Origin: Candidatus Accumulibacter regalis
Lineage (GTDB): Bacteria > Pseudomonadota > Gammaproteobacteria > Burkholderiales > Rhodocyclaceae
DNA length: 64,000 nt
Reading direction: 5' to 3'
NCBI GenBank assembly: GCA_000585075.1
Contig: JEMY01000003.1
Coordinates: 62,001 to 126,000 of the forward strand
Under the pieces are notes generated by a model. The model was given only the letters and a program-made list of their open reading frames with translations, was not told the origin of the DNA and did not search any database. Of this stretch, positions 41,910-51,325 are shown one piece after another. Each line of letters begins with the position of its first letter. Position 1 is the first letter of the stretch. Both the position numbers and the translations under genes were made by a program.

Positions 41910-44900
41910 TTAGCCCACCCAGCGCCGCGCGTTGCGGAACATCCTTAGCCAGGGCGAATCGTGCCAGCCGCGCGCGTCCCAATCGGCCGGGCGCCACGAC
42001 ATCTGGACGCTGCGAAAAACGCGTTCGGGGTGCGGCATCATGATCGTGAAACGGCCGTCAGCGGTCGTGACACCGGTGATGCCGGCCGGCGAGCCGTTCG
42101 GGTTGTCCGGATAGCGCTCGGTTGGCTGCCCGGCCGGATCGACGTAACGCATCGCTACCAGGGCGCGTGCCTGCTGCTCCGCCGAGGTGAATACCGCGCG
42201 TCCCTCGCCGTGCGAGACGACCACCGGCAGCTTGCTGCCGGTCATGCCGGCGAAAAAAGCGGACGGCGAGTCGGGCACTTCGACCAGCGAAAAGCGCGCT
42301 TCGAACTGCTCGACGCGGTTGCGCTCGAAACGCGGCCAGGCGCCAGCGCCGGGGATCATTTCCTTCAGCGCGCTCATCATCTGGCAGCCGTTGCAGACGC
42401 CGAGGGCGAAGCTGTCCGGGCGGGCGAAGAAAGCCGAGAAGCTGTCGCGTGCGCGCGCGTTGAAAAGGATCGTCCGCGCCCAGCCCTGGCCGGCGCCGAG
42501 GACGTCCCCGTAGGAAAAGCCGCCGCAAGCGACGGCGCCCTTGAAGTCGGCGAGCGCGACGCGGCCGGCGAGGATGTCGCTCATGTGTACGTCGATGGCG
42601 GCAAAGCCCGCGCGATCGAAAGCGGCGGCCATCTCGACGTGCCCGTTGACGCCCTGTTCGCGCAGGATCGCGACGCGCGGGCGCGCGCCGCTATTGATCA
42701 TCGGCGCGGCAATATCGTCGCCCGGATCGAAGCTCAGGGTCACCGAAAGGCCGCTTTTGGCGCGATCGAGAATCCGGTCGTAAGCCTGCTGCGCGCATTC
42801 CGGGTTGTCGCGCAATTGCTGCATGCGGAAACTGGTTTCCGACCAGGCGCGTTGCAGTTCGACGCGCGGTTCGGCGAGCACCGCCTTGGCATTGCGGATG
42901 ATGCGCACCTGGTCCCAGGGGTTGGGCGAACCGATGAACTGGCTGCAGGCGCCGAGCCCGGCGGCCCGCAGAATATTCATCACCTGGCTGCGCTCGGCCC
43001 GGCGAATCTGCAGCACCGCGCCGAGTTCCTCGCTGAACAGCGCGCGCATCAGCAGCTCGAAGGAACGTCCGCCGAGCAGATCGGGCCGCTTCTCGTTGCC
43101 GTCGACGTCGTTGATCAGCGGGTCGTAGCACAGGCTGTCGGTGTCGATCGAAACGCCGCAGTGCGCGGCGAAGGCCATTTCGCAGACGGCGGCGAAGAGG
43201 CCGCCGTCGGAGCGGTCGTGGTAGGCGAGCAGCAGATCGCCGGCGGCCAGCTTGCGGACGGCGCCGAAGAAGGCGACCAGGCGGGCCGGGTCGTCGACGT
43301 CCGGTGCTTCGCTGCCGGTGGCGTTGAACACCTGCGCCAGCGCCGAACCGCCGAGGCGGTTGCGACCGCCGCCGAGGTCGATCAGCAGGAGGTCGGTCTC
43401 GCCGGCGTCGAGCACCAGTTGCGGGGTCAACGTCCGGCGGGCATCCTGGACGCGCGCGAAGCCGGTGACGATCAGCGACAGGGGCGAAACGACCTGCTTC
43501 TGTTCGCCCGCTTCTTCGCCGCCGCCTTCCTGCCACGCGGTACGCATCGACAGTGAATCCTTGCCGACCGGGACGGCGACGCCGATCTGCTGGCAGAGGT
43601 CGGAGACCGCACGCACGGTGTCGAACAGGCGCGCGTCTTCGCCGGGGAAACCGGCGGCAGCCATCCAGTTGGCCGACAGCTTGATGTCGCCGAGCGCGGC
43701 GATGTCGGCGGCGGCGATGTTGGTGATCGCCTCGCCGACGGCCATGCGCCCGGAAGCGGGCGCGTCGAGCACCGCCAATGGCGTGCGTTCGCCGATCGCG
43801 AAGGCTTCGCCGAGGTAGCCGTGAAAGGCCATCAGCGTCACCGCCACGTCGGCGCAGGGCACCTGCCACGGGCCGACCATCTGGTCACGCGCGGTCAGAC
43901 CGCCGACGCTGCGGTCGCCGATGCTGATCAGGAACGTCTTGTCGGCGACCGCCGGCAGGCGCAGCACACGGCCGGCTGCTTCCCTGAGATCCACCGCGGT
44001 GGCGTCGAAAGGCACGCCCAGCGGTGGCAGGTGCGTGGCGCTGCGCGTCATCCGTGGCGGCTTGCCGAGCAGCGCGTCCATGTCCATATCGACGGGCTGG
44101 TTGCCGAAGTGGCTGTCGGCGACGACCAGGCGCTTCTCGCCGGTGGTTACGCCGACGACCGCGAAGGGGCAGCGCTCGCGCGCGCAGAGCGCCGTGAATT
44201 CGGCCAGGCGATCGGGTGCGATGGCCATCACGTAGCGTTCCTGCGCTTCGTTGCACCAGATTTCGGCCGGCGACATTCCCGGTTCCTCGATGTTCACCGC
44301 GCGCAGCTCGAAGCGCGCGCCGCAGCCGGCGCCGTGCGCCAGTTCGGGCAAGGCGTTGGAAATGCCGCCGGCGCCGACGTCATGCAGCGAGAGAATCGGA
44401 TTGCCGTCGCCGGCCGCCGAACCATCGCCAGCGGGGGCGCCCATCTGCCAGCAGCGGTCGATGACTTCCTGCGCGCGGCGCTGGATTTCCGGGTTGCCGC
44501 GCTGTACCGAAGCGAAGTCGAGGTCGGCGGCGTTGCTGCCGGTGGTCATCGAGCTGGCCGCTCCGCCGCCGAGGCCGATCAGCATTCCGGGACCGCCGAG
44601 CTGGATCAGCAAGGTGCCTGCGGGCAGGGTTTCGGATTTCAACGACTGGCTGGCGGCGATGTTGCCGACGCCGCCGGCGATCATGATCGGTTTGTGGTAG
44701 CCGCGCAGCAGTCGCCCTTGAGGACTGTCGGCGCTCCCCGTGAACTGCTCGTAGGTGCGGAAATAGCCGGCCAGGTTCGGGCGGCCAAATTCGTTGTTGA
44801 AGGCGGCGGCGCCGATCGGCCCCTCGAGCATGATGGCCAGCGGCGAAGCGATGCGTGCCGGTCGGCCGTAGGCGGCCGATTCGGCTTCCCAGGGCTGCAT

Positions 44901-45950
44901 GGCACCGGGGATGTTGAGGTTGGAGACCGAGAAACCGCACAGGCCGGCTTTCGGTTTCGAGCCGCGGCCGGTCGCGCCTTCGTCGCGAATCTCGCCGCCG
45001 GAACCGGTCGCCGCGCCCGGAAATGGCGAAATCGCCGTCGGGTGGTTGTGCGTCTCGACCTTGGCCAGGATGTGCGTCAGTTCCTCGTGCCAGACGTAGC
45101 GACCATCCGCGCCGGGGTGGAACAGTGGCACGGTGGCACCTTCGATGACCGAAGAATTGTCCGAGTAGGCAACGACGGTTCCCGCCGGGTGCGCCGCGTG
45201 CGTCTCGCGAATCATTCCGAACAGCGTCTCGCTGCGTTCCTGCCCGTCGATTACCCACGAGGCATTGAAGATCTTGTGCCGGCAGTGCTCCGAATTGGCC
45301 TGTGCGAACATCATCAGCTCGACGTCGGTCGGATTGCGCTGCGCCTTCAGGAAAAGGTCGACGAGGTAATCGACTTCGTCGTCCGAAAGAGCCAGTCCCA
45401 GGCGCACGTTGGCCTCGGCCAGTGCGGCGTGACCGCCGGCGAGCAGATCGACGCTGGCCAGTGGCTGCGGTGGAAAGTGGCGGAAGAGGTCGGCGGTCTG
45501 CGCGAAGTCGTCGAGCACCGTTTCCAGCATGCGGTCGTGGAGCAGGGCGGCGACCGTCGTGCGCTCGGCTGCCGACAAGCGGCGCTTGCCGGCGTCGACC
45601 CGGAAGGCAACGCCGCGTTCGATGCGCTCGACGGCGCGCAGGCCGCTGTTCCAGGCGATGTCGGTGGCCTTCGACGACCACGGCGAGATGGTGCCGACGC
45701 GGGGGGTGACCAGGAAGAGTTCGCCTTCGCCGTCGGTGGACTGCGCGGCCTGTTCTTCGAGCAGTTCGGCGAGTTGGCGACGCTCATTCTCGCCGAGTGC
45801 GCTGCGCAGGGCGACGAAGTGCCAGTAGTCGGCAGCGGCGACGCGCATCCCGGCGACGCCGGGAACGCTGGCAGCGACACGCTGCTGCAGACCCTGCAAA
45901 CGGAAAGACGAAAACGCGGTGGCACCGCGGAGAAACAGGATATCGGCCAT
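41910..45950 (-). CDS. purL: Phosphoribosylformylglycinamidine synthase
   Basis: 1346 residues, the large single-chain type (E. coli 1295). It converts FGAR, glutamine and ATP to FGAM in purine synthesis. Order: N-terminal PurS-like domain, linker, two PurM-like halves (for example [55 protein letters not shown]) and a C-terminal class I glutaminase with Cys in [14 protein letters not shown] and [12 protein letters not shown] 45950 gives the family-like start [18 protein letters not shown]; the frame ten codons upstream is not conserved. Convergent with the parvulin gene. Confidence 0.97.
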   Translation of the reverse strand: MADILFLRGATAFSSFRLQGLQQRVAASVPGVAGMRVAAADYWHFVALRSALGENERRQLAELLEEQAAQSTDGEGELFLVTPRVGTISPWSSKATDIAWNSGLRAVERIERGVAFRVDAGKRRLSAAERTTVAALLHDRMLETVLDDFAQTADLFRHFPPQPLASVDLLAGGHAALAEANVRLGLALSDDEVDYLVDLFLKAQRNPTDVELMMFAQANSEHCRHKIFNASWVIDGQERSETLFGMIRETHAAHPAGTVVAYSDNSSVIEGATVPLFHPGADGRYVWHEELTHILAKVETHNHPTAISPFPGAATGSGGEIRDEGATGRGSKPKAGLCGFSVSNLNIPGAMQPWEAESAAYGRPARIASPLAIMLEGPIGAAAFNNEFGRPNLAGYFRTYEQFTGSADSPQGRLLRGYHKPIMIAGGVGNIAASQSLKSETLPAGTLLIQLGGPGMLIGLGGGAASSMTTGSNAADLDFASVQRGNPEIQRRAQEVIDRCWQMGAPAGDGSAAGDGNPILSLHDVGAGGISNALPELAHGAGCGARFELRAVNIEEPGMSPAEIWCNEAQERYVMAIAPDRLAEFTALCARERCPFAVVGVTTGEKRLVVADSHFGNQPVDMDMDALLGKPPRMTRSATHLPPLGVPFDATAVDLREAAGRVLRLPAVADKTFLISIGDRSVGGLTARDQMVGPWQVPCADVAVTLMAFHGYLGEAFAIGERTPLAVLDAPASGRMAVGEAITNIAAADIAALGDIKLSANWMAAAGFPGEDARLFDTVRAVSDLCQQIGVAVPVGKDSLSMRTAWQEGGGEEAGEQKQVVSPLSLIVTGFARVQDARRTLTPQLVLDAGETDLLLIDLGGGRNRLGGSALAQVFNATGSEAPDVDDPARLVAFFGAVRKLAAGDLLLAYHDRSDGGLFAAVCEMAFAAHCGVSIDTDSLCYDPLINDVDGNEKRPDLLGGRSFELLMRALFSEELGAVLQIRRAERSQVMNILRAAGLGACSQFIGSPNPWDQVRIIRNAKAVLAEPRVELQRAWSETSFRMQQLRDNPECAQQAYDRILDRAKSGLSVTLSFDPGDDIAAPMINSGARPRVAILREQGVNGHVEMAAAFDRAGFAAIDVHMSDILAGRVALADFKGAVACGGFSYGDVLGAGQGWARTILFNARARDSFSAFFARPDSFALGVCNGCQMMSALKEMIPGAGAWPRFERNRVEQFEARFSLVEVPDSPSAFFAGMTGSKLPVVVSHGEGRAVFTSAEQQARALVAMRYVDPAGQPTERYPDNPNGSPAGITGVTTADGRFTIMMPHPERVFRSVQMSWRPADWDARGWHDSPWLRMFRNARRWVG

Positions 45951-46175
45951 GGCGGGCGGGCTGCAGAGAAGGGCAGGCAAGGCTGCGCGGAAGGGAAGCC
46001 AGGAAAGACCGGCGAGGAGCCGCGATTATAGCCGACCGCAGCGCTGCCCCGGCGGTCGTGCGCTTGCCGGCGGGGCTGCGGGAGGTCCTGCCATGCCCCG
46101 CCGATCGGAGCGAGACGAGGCGCCGGGAAGACCCTGTCGCGGCCGACCCAGGTCGCTTGCGCGGGCTCCGGCTGC

Positions 46176-46211
46176 CTGCTAGTTCGGCTGCTAATTCGGC
46201 TGCTAATTCGT
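46176..46211. repeat. Three tandem 12-bp repeats carrying in-frame stop codons
   Basis: Units at 46176-46187, 46188-46199 and 46200-46211 differ by one or two bases. On the minus strand each unit contains TAG in the frame of the SYLF gene, the first being its stop. Confidence 0.7.
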
Positions 46212-46922
46212 CTGCGGATTGAGCGCTCTGTCCGGCCAGTAGCGCGATCCGGTGAGCTTGGCCTCGACTTTCCAACCGTTGTTGGTCAACACGAACACGG
46301 CCTTGCCTTCGTTGAAACGCAGCGCGAACTGATCCTTTTGCTCGCCGGCCATGGTGCCCACCTCGGCGGCGGCATCCAGGCCCCGGGCAATGAATTTCTC
46401 GAGCTCGGCGCTGTTCTCGAAGAGGATTACCACATGCGACGCGAAGCCGCCGAGACCGAAACTCAGGCTGCCGCCGGTGGTCGCCATCTTCATATAGACG
46501 CGGGCATCGCTGTCGGCGTCGACCGCAACCCCTCGCCCGTAGCCGGCGACGAGGTAGAAGCTTGCTTCGCGTTTGTCGAAAACCGCGTAACCGGCGCTGC
46601 GATCGAACAGGTCGCGGCTATCCGGTTGCTCCGCGAACAGCCGCGCCAGCGTCCTTCTCGCCATTGCATCGAGCTTGGCACGCGTCGCTTCGGGCGTCGC
46701 CTCGTCTCCCAGGCTCTCCGTGGTGCCATCGACGTTCTCCTTGAGCGCTCCGGTGGCCTTTCCCGCGACTTTTCCGGCGGCATCGACCGCACTTCCCGTC
46801 GTTTCGCCGACCGCACTGGCTGCCCGGGCGGCGCCTTCCTTCAGGCTGTCGAATGAAATCTGGGCGTTTCCGATCGTTGGCGTGATTACGAGAAACAGCA
46901 TGCATAGAACGGAGATGTGCAT
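46203..46922 (-). CDS. SYLF/YSC84-domain lipid-binding protein
   Basis: 239 residues. Signal peptide (~1-20), an Ala/Gly-rich helical stretch, then the SYLF domain (~85-235): RDLFDRSAGYAVFDKREASF, GRGVAVDADSDARVYMKM, GGSLSFGLGGFASHVVILF and AVFVLTNNGWKVEAKLTGS. Related domains bind phosphoinositides or other lipids; bacterial members are secreted or periplasmic and poorly known. ATG 46922 fits the signal peptide. The stop lies in a 12-bp tandem repeat. Confidence 0.85.
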   Translation of the reverse strand: MHISVLCMLFLVITPTIGNAQISFDSLKEGAARAASAVGETTGSAVDAAGKVAGKATGALKENVDGTTESLGDEATPEATRAKLDAMARRTLARLFAEQPDSRDLFDRSAGYAVFDKREASFYLVAGYGRGVAVDADSDARVYMKMATTGGSLSFGLGGFASHVVILFENSAELEKFIARGLDAAAEVGTMAGEQKDQFALRFNEGKAVFVLTNNGWKVEAKLTGSRYWPDRALNPQTN

Positions 46923-46994
46923 CGTCAGGCAACCTCTAACAAAAAAGTGTCATCCAAAATAATCGCCAATGTCATTTCAAGTCCGACCACCATT

Positions 46995-47115
46995 GGCGCG
47001 CAAGTCGGGGTCTTGACCCCTGCTCAAGGGCACAAGTTCAAACTGTCGAGGTGCGTCCCCTGCGTCAAGATCACCTGTCCAAGCGGGGCCGCTCTCGCGG
47101 CACGTCCCCGATTTT
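46995..47115. repeat. Candidate REP-like palindrome cluster
   Basis: Two palindromic units lie in the gap before the HDAC-like gene: GGGGTC-TT-GACCCC at 47007-47020, and an imperfect hairpin at 47084-47110 (outer CGGGG/CCCCG, inner CCGC/GCGG, CACGT bulge). The structure and GGGG/CCCC cores resemble REP elements. Copy number cannot be checked from one window. Confidence 0.35.
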
Positions 47116-47218
47116 GCCCGTGGCGGCCGGGAGGAGCCCGATTCATCGGGCGATCTCCAGCGGCCCGTGGCAACCCACGTCGGCTAGAATCGGGCTGCCT
47201 TTCCCGTTGGCCGTCCTC

Positions 47219-48130
47219 GTGAAACTCTTCTATACCGACGTCTTCGTCCTGCCGCTACCCGCCGGCCATCGTTTTCCGATGGAAAAGTACGCGCGCCTGC
47301 GCGAGCGCTTGCGTGCTTCCGGCGCCTTTGTTCACGGCGACTTCGAGACCCCGGAGGCCGCCACGACCGAAGAGCTTTGCCGTGCCCACGACGCGGCTTA
47401 CGTCGCGCGGGTGAGCGCGGGGGAATTGAGCGCTGCCGAGGTGCGGCGCATCGGTTTTCCGTGGAGCCCGGGCATGGTCGAACGGTCGCGGCGTTCGGCG
47501 GGGGCGACGATGGCCGCCTGCCGGGCGGCGCTGGACACCGGCTGCGCGGTCAATTTGGCGGGCGGGACGCACCACGCGCATGCGGCGCATGGCGAGGGAT
47601 TCTGCGTTTTCAACGACGCGGCGGTGGCTGCCCGCACGCTGCGGGCCGAGGGTCTGCTGCAACGCGTCGCGGTGATCGACCTTGACGTCCATCAGGGAAA
47701 CGGTACGGCGAGCATCTGTGCCGACGATCCAGCAATCTTCACTTTTTCGATGCACGGTGCGCGCAATTTCCCTTTTCGCAAGGCGAGCAGCGATCTCGAC
47801 ATCGAATTGCCCGACGCGACCGGCGATGCGGCGTACCTGGAGCAACTGGCAGGCGCGCTCGAACGTGTCTTCGCGCTTGCCCGTCCGCAACTGGTGATCT
47901 ACCTGGCCGGCGCCGATCCCTACCATGACGACCGTCTCGGGCGACTGGCGCTGAGCTTCGCGGGCCTGGCGGCGCGTGACGAAATGGTGCTTGCCGCCTG
48001 CCGCCAGCGCGCTGTCCCGGTGGCCATCGCCATGGCCGGCGGCTACGCACGCGACATCGACGACACGGTGCGCATCCATTGCCAAACGGTGCTTGCCGCG
48101 CGGCAGATGTTCAATCCTCTTCTGGGCTAG
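47219..48130 (+). CDS. Histone deacetylase-family (acetoin utilisation/AcuC-like) protein
   Basis: 303 residues. Active-site features of the zinc deacetylase fold: NLAGGTHHAHAAHGEGFCVF with the His pair, VIDLDVHQGNGTA with Asp and His ligands, LAGADPYHDDRLGRL with Asp, and AMAGGYARD. Bacterial members deacetylate acetyl-lysine, polyamines or other small molecules. GTG 47219 gives VKLFYTDVFVLPLP, the usual start for the group; no good ribosome site is visible. It ends 9 nt before nnr. Confidence 0.88.
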   Translation: MKLFYTDVFVLPLPAGHRFPMEKYARLRERLRASGAFVHGDFETPEAATTEELCRAHDAAYVARVSAGELSAAEVRRIGFPWSPGMVERSRRSAGATMAACRAALDTGCAVNLAGGTHHAHAAHGEGFCVFNDAAVAARTLRAEGLLQRVAVIDLDVHQGNGTASICADDPAIFTFSMHGARNFPFRKASSDLDIELPDATGDAAYLEQLAGALERVFALARPQLVIYLAGADPYHDDRLGRLALSFAGLAARDEMVLAACRQRAVPVAIAMAGGYARDIDDTVRIHCQTVLAARQMFNPLLG

Positions 48131-48139
48131 TATCCAACG

Positions 48140-49861
48140 ATGACCACACCGATCCGATCCGAACCGCTTTATCGCGCCGCCGACTTGCGGCGCATCGAGG
48201 CCGCTGCCGCCGCGCAACCGCTGATGCAGCGTGCAGGGGAGGCGGCAGCCGACCTGGCCACTTCGCTGTCACGTTTCGAAGGCGGCGCGGTGCTGATTCT
48301 CGCCGGCCCGGGCAACAACGGCGGCGACGCTTTCGTTGCCGCTCGTCACTTGCGCCAGCGCGGCTTCGCCGTGAGCGTCGTTTTTCTCGGCGAAATCAGT
48401 CGCTTGCCTGAGGACGCCGCCGCCGCGTATCGGGATTTCGACGACGACGGCGGCAGTGCGCTGGAGGCCATTCCTTCCGGTCCGCGCTGGTCGCTGATCG
48501 TCGATGGCCTGTTCGGGATTGGCCTGCAGCGCCCGGTCAGCGGTCCCTTCGCCGCAATGGTGACGGCGGCCAACGCGCTGGCGTTGCGCCACCATTGTCC
48601 CCTGCTCGCCCTCGACTGCCCGAGCGGCCTCGACGCCGATACCGGCAGACGCTGCGGCGAGACGATTCGTGCCAGCCACACGATCACCTTCATCGCCGGC
48701 AAGCCGGGATTGTTCACCGGCGACGGCCCCGAGTACTGCGGCAGCATCACCCATGCGGCGCTCGATCTGCATGCCGAGCGCCTGGCGCCGCCCAGCGCGC
48801 GCACCATTGGCAGCGATCTGTTTGCCGCCTGGCTGCGTCCGCGCGCCAAGAACACGCACAAGGGCAGCTTCGGCAACGCCGGCGTGCTTGGCGGTGCGAG
48901 CAGCATGGTCGGCGCCGTCTTCCTCGCCGGACGCGCGGCGCTGAAGCTGGGCAGCGGTCGCGTTTATCTCGGCCTGATCGATGCACGGGCGCCGGCGCTC
49001 GATCCGCTGCAGCCGGAGCTCATGTTGCGCCGCCCCGAGGCGTTGCTGGCCACCGCGTTGAGCGCACTCGCCTGTGGCCCGGGAATGGGCGGCAGCGACG
49101 AAGCGTGCGAGCTGCTGCTGCGCGCCTGCGCCCTGGAGCTGCCGCTGCTGCTCGATGCCGATGCGCTGAACATGCTGGCCAGAGAGGCGCGATTGCAGGA
49201 AGCGGTGCGCGCGCGCGCGCACCGCGGCGCCGTGACCCTGCTTACGCCCCACCCGACCGAGGCCGCGCGCCTGCTCGCCGGCGACACCGCGCAGGTGCAG
49301 GCGGATCGCGCGGGTGCGGCGCTCGAACTCGCCAGCCGGTATCGGGCACTGGCGGTCCTGAAAGGCTGCGGCACGATCGTCGCCGCGCCCGACGGGCGCT
49401 GGTTCGTCAACACCACCGGCCATCCGGCGCTGGCCACGGCAGGCACCGGCGATGTCCTCAGCGGCATGATCGTCGCGCTCCTCGCGCAGGGCTGGCCGGG
49501 GCTGGAAGCCTTGCTCGCGGCCGTACACCTGCACGGCGCCGCCGCCGAGGAGCGGGTTGCCAGCGGCTGCGGGCCGGTCGGGCTGACCGCCGGCGAGATC
49601 ATCGACAGCGCCCGCCTGTGTCTCAACCACTGCCCGCCTGTGTCTCAACCACTGGATTGCGCATGGCCGTTAGCCAGGCGGGCCAGGCTGCTCAGGTCAG
49701 CCTGGCTGGTGAGGGTGGCGCGCCGCTTCGCCTGCACGCCGCCCTGCTCTTCCTGGCCGCGCTGCTCCTTTTTGCCGCGCTCGACGCGACCGCCAAACAC
49801 CTCAGCGCCTATCTCGCCGTACCGCTGCTCGTCTGGGCGCGCTACCTGGTGCACCTGGTGA
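48140..49861 (+). CDS. nnr: Bifunctional NAD(P)HX epimerase/dehydratase, C-terminus frameshifted
   Basis: 573 residues as written, but the last ~75 are out of frame. The N-terminal YjeF_N epimerase domain has LILAGPGNNGGDAFVAARHL; the C-terminal ADP/ATP-dependent dehydratase domain has KGSFGNAGVLGGASSMVGAV and ATAGTGDVLSGMIVALLAQG. The enzyme repairs hydrated NADH and NADPH. A 22-bp tandem duplication at 49610-49653 shifts the frame after SARLCLNH. Removing one copy gives SARLCLNHWIAHGR and a stop at 49671-49673, for about 503 residues, the normal family length. The conserved catalytic parts lie before the shift, so activity may persist with a foreign tail. Confidence 0.9.
   Translation: MTTPIRSEPLYRAADLRRIEAAAAAQPLMQRAGEAAADLATSLSRFEGGAVLILAGPGNNGGDAFVAARHLRQRGFAVSVVFLGEISRLPEDAAAAYRDFDDDGGSALEAIPSGPRWSLIVDGLFGIGLQRPVSGPFAAMVTAANALALRHHCPLLALDCPSGLDADTGRRCGETIRASHTITFIAGKPGLFTGDGPEYCGSITHAALDLHAERLAPPSARTIGSDLFAAWLRPRAKNTHKGSFGNAGVLGGASSMVGAVFLAGRAALKLGSGRVYLGLIDARAPALDPLQPELMLRRPEALLATALSALACGPGMGGSDEACELLLRACALELPLLLDADALNMLAREARLQEAVRARAHRGAVTLLTPHPTEAARLLAGDTAQVQADRAGAALELASRYRALAVLKGCGTIVAAPDGRWFVNTTGHPALATAGTGDVLSGMIVALLAQGWPGLEALLAAVHLHGAAAEERVASGCGPVGLTAGEIIDSARLCLNHCPPVSQPLDCAWPLARRARLLRSAWLVRVARRFACTPPCSSWPRCSFLPRSTRPPNTSAPISPYRCSSGRATWCTW
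49610..49653. repeat. Exact 22-bp tandem duplication at the 3' end of nnr
   Basis: Copy 1 is 49610-49631 and copy 2 is 49632-49653, identical and abutting. It changes the nnr frame by +1 and removes its native stop. Confidence 0.9.
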
Positions 49862-50574
49862 TCATGCTGATGGTCGTCGCGCCAAGCATGGGGCGTCGGC
49901 TGGTCGTCACCGGGCGGCCGTGGCTGATGAGCCTGCGTGGCCTGACGCTGGTCGCCGTGACGCTGCTCGGCCAACTGGCGTTGAAGACGCTGCCGCTCGC
50001 CGAAACGACGGCGCTGATCTTCGTCGCGCCGCTGCTCGTGGCGCTTCTCGCCGCGCCGCTGCTCGGCGAGAAGGTACGGTTGCGCACCTGGCTGGCGACG
50101 ATCGCCGGTTTCGTTGGCGTGTTGCTCATCGCCCGCCCCGGCGGCAGCCTGTTCGGGCCCGGCGTGGCGTACGCGCTCGGCGCGGCGCTGAGCTACGCTG
50201 CGTACCAGATTCTGACCCGCAAGCTCGCCGCCACAGAGCATCCGATGCGTCTGCTGTTCTACACCGCCTTGCTCGGAACGCTGGCCATGCTGCCCGCCCT
50301 CCCGGTCTATTGGGATGGAATTTGGCCGACGCCGACGCAGAGCCTACTGATCGTCTCGCTCGGTCTCTACGGCGGCATCGGTCACTTCCTGCTGATCCGC
50401 GCCTTCCACGCAACTTCGGCGTCGCTGCTGGCGCCGCTGATCTACACCCAGCTGGTCTGGGCGACGTTGCTCGGCTGGCTGGTCTTCGACCATTTTCCGG
50501 ACTTCCTGACCGTCGTCGGAATGATGGTCATCGGCGCGTCGGGGCTCAGCCTGGCGTTTCGCGGTCCGCGCTGA
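49663..50574 (+). CDS. EamA/DMT-family transporter
   Basis: 303 residues with ten hydrophobic segments in two EamA repeats (LHAALLFLAALLLFAALDATAK at the start; GPGVAYALGAALSYAAYQIL in the second). A small-metabolite exporter of unknown substrate. ATG 49663 lies within the last codons of the ancestral nnr frame (11-nt overlap), so it was probably translationally coupled to nnr; the duplication now makes the nnr frame read deep into this gene. No ribosome site is visible, and GTG 49699 is an alternative start. Confidence 0.85.
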   Translation: MAVSQAGQAAQVSLAGEGGAPLRLHAALLFLAALLLFAALDATAKHLSAYLAVPLLVWARYLVHLVIMLMVVAPSMGRRLVVTGRPWLMSLRGLTLVAVTLLGQLALKTLPLAETTALIFVAPLLVALLAAPLLGEKVRLRTWLATIAGFVGVLLIARPGGSLFGPGVAYALGAALSYAAYQILTRKLAATEHPMRLLFYTALLGTLAMLPALPVYWDGIWPTPTQSLLIVSLGLYGGIGHFLLIRAFHATSASLLAPLIYTQLVWATLLGWLVFDHFPDFLTVVGMMVIGASGLSLAFRGPR

Positions 50575-50844
50575 TTGCCTGACTGCGCGCCCGCTGGCCA
50601 GCGCGCGATTTCTCGACTGCGCTCGCGATGACGGCTGTGGCGCCCGCGCCGGTCATGCGAGCGGCTTGACCACCAGCACGCTTGGCCTAGAATCAGGAGC
50701 AGCCCTGGGCTACAGGAACGTGATGTCAAGGTGATCGGGCTGTCGCGAGCCGTCGGCGGCGAGGCAGGGGGTCGCGGGGCGGCAGAGAACCGCCACGCCT
50801 GGGTGTCGAATCGATCCAAATCATTCAACTGAAAGGGGTTCGCC

Positions 50845-51300
50845 GTGAGAACAATTCTCGTCGTCGTCGCCGTACTCGCGCTTTGTCCGTCAACTCAGGT
50901 TCTCGGGCAGGAATCGGGCAGCTTGAGGCTCAGCGATCTCACTGCCCAGGGCGCAACGCAGCTAGCAAAGGACGAACTGCAAGCACTGCTCCCCGGGGCA
51001 AAGGTGGAAAGCAAGACCGCGCAGGGCTCGACCCGGTTCTGGGAAAACTCGGCGGACGGCAGCCTCGTCGCGTCCTCGGACGGGCGCGGAGGGAACTCGT
51101 CCTTCACCGCCGGGGCCAAGAGCACTGCCCGCGGTACCTGGCAGCTGAGCGACAATGGTACCTATTGCGTTCTTCTCGAGTGGAAGAGGACGACCGAGCA
51201 ATGGTGTCGCTATATTTTCAAGTCCGGCGACAAGTACTTCGCAGTCAAGTCCACCGTCGATCAATCCACTGTCGCCCATGAACTTGCGTTCTCGCATTGA
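50845..51300 (+). CDS. DUF995-like secreted hypothetical protein
   Basis: 151 residues with a Sec signal peptide (~1-22, ending STQVLGQ). The C-terminal half (GTWQLSDNGTYCVLLEW, EQWCRYIFKSGDKYFAV) has the two-Cys pattern and aromatic spacing of DUF995-type proteins. Function unknown. GTG 50845 follows GAAAGGGG with about 6 nt spacing. Confidence 0.6.
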   Translation: MRTILVVVAVLALCPSTQVLGQESGSLRLSDLTAQGATQLAKDELQALLPGAKVESKTAQGSTRFWENSADGSLVASSDGRGGNSSFTAGAKSTARGTWQLSDNGTYCVLLEWKRTTEQWCRYIFKSGDKYFAVKSTVDQSTVAHELAFSH

Positions 51301-51325
51301 GAGACTCCGTCGACGCGGGCGGTTC

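Noticed and set aside
43821-46031. Long open frame (736 codons) antisense to purL
   Set aside because: Third-position GC produces long antisense frames; composition is low-complexity Arg/Gly/Ala and purL is intact.
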